Positions 6,077 to 10,160 of a stretch of 10,160 nt of DNA are shown one piece after another (the stretch's first letter is position 1; every line of letters begins with the position of its first letter). The stretch is from an uncultured Roseburia sp. (lineage in GTDB: Bacteria; Bacillota; Clostridia; Lachnospirales; Lachnospiraceae): positions 1-10,160 of the forward strand of contig CAMGET010000022.1 in NCBI GenBank assembly GCA_946055175.1, in the 5' to 3' direction. Position numbers and translations under genes: made by a program. Under the pieces are notes generated by a model. That model was not told the origin of the DNA. It saw only the letters and a program-made list of their open reading frames with translations, and did no database searches.

Positions 6077-6378
6077 CTGGAACTATGATATACTTAGGGA
6101 AATGAACTATAAGAGTTCGACAAATTGTTGTCGGGTTCTTTGGACATTGACAATGGGTGGATAAAAAGGTGAGAGTGATAATGGAACATGGTTACACCGG
6201 AGGAAGTTGACAGGATCAGGAGAGTAGATAGAAAAAGTCAGTATTTATGTCGATGATACGGTTCGTGTCGCACATGTGACGTAGAGATACTTTTGTTATT
6301 TTGAGATCAGCTTAAGGGTAAAACAAAAGAGGAAGGAAATAGAAAAACAATAAAGAAAAGTAACTGTGAGGTGATGGT
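6077..6378 (+). other. Gene-free decayed segment between IME backbone and bcrR
   Basis: No intact gene is present. It holds only very short frames (for example 6188-6256, MVTPEEVDRIRRVDRKSQ..., 22 aa, possibly a worn gene fragment), a weak hairpin CGACAA-ATTG-TTGTCG (6118-6133) and an 8-bp palindrome CACATGTG (6271-6278). No sigma-A promoter with good spacing could be identified for the following regulator, although one is expected here. Base composition becomes more AT-rich across this stretch, which may mark the join between the mobilization module and the bcr locus. Confidence 0.5.
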
Positions 6379-6990
6379 ATGGAATTTTATGAAAAACTTC
6401 AGGAATTAAGAAAAAGCCGAGGGCTTACTCAGGAAGAACTGGCCGAGGCTTTATTTGTATCGAGAACTGCAATTTCAAAATGGGAATCCGGAAGAGGATA
6501 TCCCAGTATTGATTCACTAAAAGAAATATCGAGATTTTTTTCAGTATCGATTGATGAGTTATTAACCGGAGAGAAACTAATCTCTATTGCAGAAAAAGAA
6601 AATAAATCTAAAATTCAAAATATGTGTAACCTGTTGTATGGAATTGTAGATGTACTTTCCATTATGCTGATTGTTTTACCTCTTTATCCCAATCCGGTTA
6701 ATGGATATATTTACTCTGTAAATCTGTTCGCATATACACAAAAATCATCATTTATTTGTCTGATTTACTGGATTATGTTTATTGCACTTATTGCTGTTGG
6801 AATTGGTAAAATTTTATTAACACAATTAAATATGGAAAAAGGGCAAAAGATGGTAACAATTATTTCGCTATTGCTTAGTATCTTGGCAGTTTTGTTTTTG
6901 GCAATGGCGAGAGAACCTTATGCGATAACAGTTGTATTTTTATTATTAATTGTGAAAGGAATGCTGATTTTTAAGGAAAATGGGCGTTGA
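6379..6990 (+). CDS. bcrR: BcrR-like membrane-bound bacitracin-sensing regulator
   Basis: 203-aa protein with a Cro/C1-type helix-turn-helix at residues 5-60 (LTQEELAEALFVSRTAISKWESGRGYPS) and four predicted membrane segments (about 84-103, 124-147, 158-177, 181-198). BcrR of Enterococcus faecalis has exactly this build. It is a one-component sensor sitting in the membrane that binds the bcrA promoter and activates bcrABD when bacitracin is present. Length and gene order match, and the repeat it is reported to bind is found just downstream. AGGTG (6369-6373) precedes the ATG by 5 nt. The last codons and the stop lie inside a terminator/operator hairpin. Other membrane-anchored XRE regulators of ABC transporters have a similar layout, so the ligand is inferred. 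Confidence 0.82.
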   Translation: MEFYEKLQELRKSRGLTQEELAEALFVSRTAISKWESGRGYPSIDSLKEISRFFSVSIDELLTGEKLISIAEKENKSKIQNMCNLLYGIVDVLSIMLIVLPLYPNPVNGYIYSVNLFAYTQKSSFICLIYWIMFIALIAVGIGKILLTQLNMEKGQKMVTIISLLLSILAVLFLAMAREPYAITVVFLLLIVKGMLIFKENGR

Positions 6991-7014
6991 CACGGATGGT
7001 GTCAACGCCTTTTT
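6983..7014 (+). terminator. Intrinsic terminator after bcrR
   Basis: Perfect 11-bp stem GGCGTTGACAC (6983-6993) / GTGTCAACGCC (6999-7009), loop GGATG, then T5 (7010-7014). The bcrR stop codon TGA (6988-6990) is inside the left arm. It should end bcrR transcription, so bcrA needs its own promoter. Confidence 0.85.
6989..7003. promoter_or_regulatory. Candidate BcrR operator GACA-N7-TGTC
   Basis: GACA (6989-6992), seven bases, TGTC (7000-7003). This is the spacing and sequence of the inverted repeat reported for BcrR at the E. faecalis bcrA promoter. It lies about 120 bp before the bcrA start codon and is embedded in the terminator stem. I found no second copy in the intergenic region, whereas two are recalled for E. 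faecalis. Confidence 0.6.
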
Positions 7015-7036
7015 GGGTGATGTGACGATACGTTTC

Positions 7037-7065
7037 TTGTGCTTTGGCAAGATTTCAGTGATACT
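7037..7065 (+). promoter_or_regulatory. Weak candidate promoter for bcrA
   Basis: TTGTGC (7037-7042), 17-nt spacer, GATACT (7060-7065). Both boxes match poorly, as is usual for an activator-dependent promoter, and the BcrR-type repeat lies about 34 bp upstream of the -35. Position supports it more than sequence does. Confidence 0.3.
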
Positions 7066-7124
7066 AAAGCAGTGGTCGCTGTGAAATACGATTTTATAAA
7101 AAATGACCAGGAAAGGAAAAAATT

Positions 7125-8042
7125 ATGGAATATGTAATGGAAACACAAAATCTGACAAAGCGATATCAAGACGTGACAGTAGTGAATCAAGTTAATCTAC
7201 ATGTACCTAAGGGGAAGATTTATGGATTACTGGGAAGAAATGGTGCAGGAAAAACAACAATTATGAAAATGATGTTACAGCTTGTTCGTCCAACAAAAGG
7301 AAATATTTTGATGTTTGGTAAAGGATATCAGGAACAAATGTGTGACACTTATCAGAGGATTGGTTCTATGATAGAAACACCAGGGTTTTATATGAATCTG
7401 ACAGGACAGGAAAATCTGGAGATTTTGGCAAGATATCGTAAACAGCTTTCAAAGAATGAAGTGAAAAATGCGCTTGCTGTTGTAGGACTTGATCAGGAAA
7501 AAAAGAAACCTTTTTCTGATTATTCGCTGGGAATGAAACAGAGACTTGGAATTGCTGCCGCTATTATGCATGAACCAGAACTATTAATACTGGATGAACC
7601 AATCAATGGTCTTGATCCAATAGGAATATCGGAAATCCGCCAGTTTTTGTGTGAACTTAGTCGCACGAAAGGGACTACCATTTTAATTTCAAGTCATGTT
7701 TTAAATGAAATTGAGCAGATTGCAGATATGATTGGTGTAATCAATCAGGGTAAGCTTGTAGAGGAAGTTAATATGGATGAACTGCATAAGAGAAAGCGAA
7801 AATATGTAGCATTCACTGTGTCAGATAGTTTAAAGGCTTCGAAATTACTGGAAAACCATTGTGGTATTTATGATTATGATATACGAGAGCATATGCTTAA
7901 AGTTTATGAACCTGCTTTTAATGTGGGAGCCTTTAACCAATTACTGGTGGAAAATCAACTACTGGTAACAGGAATTAACAGTTGTGAAGAGAATCTTGAA
8001 GATTATTTTTCGGAATTAATTGGAGGTGGCGGCATTGCTTAA
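7125..8042 (+). CDS. bcrA: BcrA-like ABC transporter ATP-binding protein
   Basis: 305-aa ATPase subunit. Walker A GRNGAGKTT (37-45), signature YSLGMKQR (133-140, in place of LSGGQ), Walker B LLILDEP (153-159) with catalytic Glu158, D-loop NGLDP (161-165) and switch His191 are all intact. The Q-loop position carries the MIETPGFY motif usual for the BcrA/lantibiotic-immunity branch. The C-terminal 90 residues form the accessory domain of that branch. With the BcrB-like permease it should form a transporter that removes bacitracin, or a related peptide, from the membrane target. AAAGGA (7112-7117) sits 7 nt before the ATG. It overlaps the permease gene by 8 bp. A role against another antimicrobial peptide cannot be excluded. 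Confidence 0.87.
   Translation: MEYVMETQNLTKRYQDVTVVNQVNLHVPKGKIYGLLGRNGAGKTTIMKMMLQLVRPTKGNILMFGKGYQEQMCDTYQRIGSMIETPGFYMNLTGQENLEILARYRKQLSKNEVKNALAVVGLDQEKKKPFSDYSLGMKQRLGIAAAIMHEPELLILDEPINGLDPIGISEIRQFLCELSRTKGTTILISSHVLNEIEQIADMIGVINQGKLVEEVNMDELHKRKRKYVAFTVSDSLKASKLLENHCGIYDYDIREHMLKVYEPAFNVGAFNQLLVENQLLVTGINSCEENLEDYFSELIGGGGIA
8022..8028 (+). promoter_or_regulatory. Ribosome binding site fixing the bcrB TTG start
   Basis: GGAGGTG inside the end of bcrA stands 8 nt (from GGAGG) before the TTG at 8035. An upstream in-frame TTG at 8020 overlaps this site and is unlikely. No ATG is available nearby. Confidence 0.65.
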
Positions 8043-8784
8043 CTTAACATATTGTGAATTATTGAAATTAAGACATTCTAAAATGATACCAATCAGTATT
8101 CTTGGGGCTGTAGCGGTGCCTTTTATGATGTTTGTTGAAACTTTACAGATGCATTCACAACATCCGGAACAGGTGATCAGCTTAAGCGCAGTTTATGAGA
8201 ATAGTATTCTCTATATGCTGTTGTTAGCCAATATGATGGTATCTGTGGCAATTGCGTCCTATCTGTTCAGCAGGGAATATACGGAAAATACATGGAAAAC
8301 GATCCTTCCAATCCCAATATCAAGAACCAAGATATTAGCAGGAAAATTCTGTACTTTGTTTTTATGGGATTTATTTATGACAATTGTATCATGGACTTGC
8401 AATATGTTATTTTCGGGTATTTGCCATGTGTCATTTGGTATGGCAGAATACAGCCTGATCACTGCAATAAAATGGATACCGTATTATTTCCTTCTCACTG
8501 TCCTTATGTTTATCATGACATCACCATTTGCATATATTGCGCAGAAAACAAAGGGATTTGTTGCCCCGATGATTGTCTCAGCAGTGATTGTATTAGGAAG
8601 TGCGGCACTCAGTAACCAGAAATGGGGAGCTTTATACCCTTGGACGGCCAGTGTTCTGTTACTAGATGGAAGGATAGAGAGTACCGGATATCCGGTTTGG
8701 TTATCAATGACGATTATTCTGTTGGTATCAGGAATTGGTTTTATGATGACATTTTTATATTTTAAGAATGAAGATTTGAAGTAG
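8035..8784 (+). CDS. bcrB: BcrB-like ABC transporter permease
   Basis: 249-aa ABC-2 type membrane protein with six predicted membrane segments (about 17-36, 56-78, 104-130, 146-168, 175-194, 221-243). The coupling-helix region SREYTENTWKTILPIPISRTKILAGK (residues 79-104, quoted in part: SREYTENTWKTILP) is typical of BcrB and lantibiotic-immunity permeases. It pairs with the upstream ATPase; the two genes overlap by 8 bp, and the rare TTG start suggests translational coupling that sets the subunit ratio. Only one permease gene is present, as in bcrAB, whereas LanFEG systems have two. Substrate is inferred from the neighbouring BcrR-like sensor and UppP. Confidence 0.83.
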   Translation: MLNLTYCELLKLRHSKMIPISILGAVAVPFMMFVETLQMHSQHPEQVISLSAVYENSILYMLLLANMMVSVAIASYLFSREYTENTWKTILPIPISRTKILAGKFCTLFLWDLFMTIVSWTCNMLFSGICHVSFGMAEYSLITAIKWIPYYFLLTVLMFIMTSPFAYIAQKTKGFVAPMIVSAVIVLGSAALSNQKWGALYPWTASVLLLDGRIESTGYPVWLSMTIILLVSGIGFMMTFLYFKNEDLK

Positions 8785-8905
8785 TTTAATTAGTGGTAGT
8801 AATGTTTAGTTGATTGCAAAACTCAAGAACCTTAAATATGAATTGGGCGTAACTTAGAGAGTTTCGCAATTATACATTTATATTTTTAAATAGATGGAGG
8901 AGATT
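8785..8905 (+). repeat. Intergenic inverted repeat between bcrB and uppP
   Basis: The 12-nt arms at 8813-8824 and 8859-8870 pair with one mismatch (ATTGCAAAACTC / GAGTTTCGCAAT) around a 34-nt loop. No T-run follows, so it is not a standard terminator. I found no well-spaced promoter for uppP; a TTGGGC (8843-8848) and TATACA (8871-8876) are 22 bp apart, which is too far. Likely uppP is co-transcribed with bcrAB through this leader. Confidence 0.55.
8896..8902 (+). promoter_or_regulatory. Ribosome binding site fixing the uppP start
   Basis: GGAGGAG lies 3-5 nt before the ATG at 8906. An in-frame ATG at 8894 overlaps this site and is therefore rejected as the start. Confidence 0.75.
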
Positions 8906-9766
8906 ATGATAGAGATTTTAAAAGCGATAGTATATGGTATTGTGGAAGGTATAACTGAATGGCTACCAGTCAGCAGTACAGGTCATTTGATATTGGTAGA
9001 GCAGCTTATCCCATTTAAAGGAGTCAGCGAGAACTTCTTTGATATGTTCGATGTAGTTATTCAGCTTGGTGCAATTCTTGCAGTTGTTATTTTGTTTTGG
9101 AATAAGATATGGCCATTTGCACTTACAAAGAAGGAGAGAAAAGGTCAGACAGGTATTGCTTCATATTTTAAGAAAGATATATGGGCATTGTGGTTCAAAA
9201 TTCTTGTTTCTACAATTCCAGCAGCAGTTATAGGACTGCTTTTCGATGATTTATTTAATGCATTGTTCTACAATCCTACATGCGTGGCATTGGCATTAAT
9301 TGTATTTGGTATAGCATTTATAATAATTGAAAGATGGCATAAGGGCAGAACGTTCAAGATAAATTCACTGTCTGAGATTACGTATAAGACAGCGCTTCTC
9401 ATAGGTGTTTTCCAGGTTATGGCAGCAATCTTTCCAGGAACATCACGTTCAGGAGCAACAATTGTAGGCGCACTACTTATCGGAGTGTCAAGAACAGTAG
9501 CAGCAGAATATACATTTTTCCTTGCTATTCCTGTAATGTTTGGAGCCAGTCTTCTTAAGGTAGTTAAATTTGGCTTTTCATTCACTGCACTTGAGATTGG
9601 AGTTCTTATAACTGGTACATTTGTTTCGTTTGCTGTATCATTGCTTGCAGTACGTTTTCTTATGGAATATGTCAAGAAACATGATTTCCAGTTGTTTGGT
9701 TGGTACCGTATAATACTTGGTGCAATAGTGTTAGTACTCGGCGCTGTAGGATTTTTGCAGGCATAA
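8906..9766 (+). CDS. uppP: Undecaprenyl-diphosphatase (UppP/BacA; BcrD-type)
   Basis: 286-aa integral membrane enzyme that dephosphorylates undecaprenyl diphosphate to the monophosphate lipid carrier for peptidoglycan synthesis. Bacitracin traps the diphosphate form, so extra enzyme gives resistance. Both family signatures are intact: EGITEWLPVSSTGHL (residues 14-28, with Glu14, Glu18 and His27) and PGTSRSGAT (177-185, with Arg181). About eight hydrophobic segments span the length, normal for the family (roughly 260-290 aa). The gene follows bcrB by 121 bp in the same direction, in the place of enterococcal bcrD. It could equally be the host's chromosomal uppP if the element ends before it; the sequence alone does not decide. 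Confidence 0.93.
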   Translation: MIEILKAIVYGIVEGITEWLPVSSTGHLILVEQLIPFKGVSENFFDMFDVVIQLGAILAVVILFWNKIWPFALTKKERKGQTGIASYFKKDIWALWFKILVSTIPAAVIGLLFDDLFNALFYNPTCVALALIVFGIAFIIIERWHKGRTFKINSLSEITYKTALLIGVFQVMAAIFPGTSRSGATIVGALLIGVSRTVAAEYTFFLAIPVMFGASLLKVVKFGFSFTALEIGVLITGTFVSFAVSLLAVRFLMEYVKKHDFQLFGWYRIILGAIVLVLGAVGFLQA

Positions 9767-9769
9767 TAA

Positions 9770-9889
9770 TTACTGTTCTTGCTTCGTTGCTGCCTTGCTC
9801 ATGGTGATATTTCTCCAGATGAGCTAGCAAATGAAGTATATAAATATGCCTATGAGGTACTGTGCACACCATTAAGAAAACTGCAATAA
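9770..9889 (+). pseudogene. 3' fragment of an unidentified gene
   Basis: A frame open from just after the uppP stop to TAA at 9887-9889 reads ...AHGDISPDELANEVYKYAYE... and ends TPLRKLQ. The final 30 residues look protein-like (helical, amphipathic), but there is no ATG and no ribosome site; a TTG at 9779 is the only start-like codon. It is probably the C-terminal remnant of a gene whose 5' part was lost. I do not recognise the family. Confidence 0.3.
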
Positions 9890-10160
9890 ACAATGTTTGC
9901 TATAATATAGACTCTAGTTTGCCTGACTGTTTTTTTGATAGATAGAGATTATTGCTTTATTTGATATAATTGGTATAATAGGTCATGGCAACACTTTGGC
10001 AACAGAAAATCAGTAAGCCAAAATAAAATATGTAATTGAATTAAAAAATCGGCATTTTCGTAGCAAAACCTAAACAAAATAGTTTAACATAAAACAACAA
10101 CTTGCCGAGTTTGAATAAATCGAGTTGCTTAAAAAAGCCAGTGTTTATGCGGGTTTCAGC
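9890..10160 (+). other. AT-rich gene-free right end
   Basis: No gene is supported; a 13-codon frame at 9985-10026 lacks a ribosome site. The stretch holds a T7 run (9930-9936) without a clear stem, an outward promoter (9952-9979), two GGCAACA copies 11 bp apart (9987-9993, 9998-10004) and a TTTGGC/GCCAAA inverted repeat (9995-10000, 10017-10022). It also holds an operator-like dyad (10069-10088). Such short repeats are common at the ends of integrative elements. Confidence 0.45.
9952..9979 (+). promoter_or_regulatory. Candidate extended -10 promoter reading out of the window
   Basis: TTGCTT (9952-9957), 16-nt spacer, TATAAT (9974-9979) preceded by TGG as an extended -10. A second TATAAT lies at 9965-9970. 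No gene starts within the remaining 180 bp, so its target is outside the window or it is fortuitous in AT-rich DNA. Confidence 0.4.

Noticed and set aside
6118..6133. CGACAA-ATTG-TTGTCG hairpin as terminator of the relaxase operon
   Set aside because: The stem is short and AT-rich with no T-run after it; at most a weak pause.
6207..6212. TTGACA as a -35 box for bcrR
   Set aside because: No acceptable -10 is found 16-18 bp downstream, so it was not called as a promoter.
9930..9936. T7 run as the terminator of uppP
   Set aside because: No stem of useful length precedes it.
9987..10004. CRISPR-like repeats
   Set aside because: Only two 7-bp copies with a 4-bp gap; no array anywhere in the window.

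Overview
The window looks like an integrative and mobilizable element (IME) backbone followed by a bacitracin-resistance type locus, from a low-to-mid GC Clostridia genome. A Lachnospiraceae-like gut anaerobe is my best guess, from strong Shine-Dalgarno sites, AGA/AAA-rich codons and the style of the mobilization genes. No taxonomic marker gene is present, so the host is inferred.

Left half (about 37-6076), mobile backbone. A minus-strand XRE repressor (37-597) faces a plus-strand module across a roughly 200-bp AT-rich switch region. That region carries two divergent sigma-A promoters and several copies of a CTTAA-N10-TTAAG dyad, an arrangement like a phage immunity region. The plus-strand module is: short leader ORFs, a 59-aa excisionase-like HTH protein, a 360-aa tyrosine integrase, a MobC-like relaxosome protein, a RepA/RecA-fold ATPase, an 86-bp palindrome, a 77-aa conserved small protein, a highly folded oriT region with an IncQ-like nick motif, and a 506-aa MobA/MobL (MOBQ) relaxase. 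Integrase, mobC and the ATPase gene overlap at their stop and start codons, so they are probably made from one message. After the relaxase a truncated TnpV-like ORF and about 300 bp of decayed sequence follow.

Right half (6379-9766), more AT-rich. It holds a BcrR-like membrane-bound one-component regulator (XRE domain plus four membrane segments), a BcrA-like ABC ATPase, a BcrB-like six-segment permease and a UppP/BcrD undecaprenyl-diphosphatase. Order and architecture match the enterococcal bcrR-bcrABD bacitracin-resistance locus. Between bcrR and bcrA, a perfect 11-bp hairpin followed by T5 looks like an intrinsic terminator and also contains GACA-N7-TGTC, the inverted repeat reported for BcrR binding. 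The same bases may therefore end bcrR transcription and serve as the operator for bcrA.

The last 390 bp hold no intact gene: a 3' gene fragment, one good outward promoter, GGCAACA repeats and an operator-like dyad. I found no exact direct repeat marking attL/attR, so it is unresolved whether the bcr locus is cargo inside the IME or flanking chromosome. An imperfect repeat between the two window ends hints at cargo.
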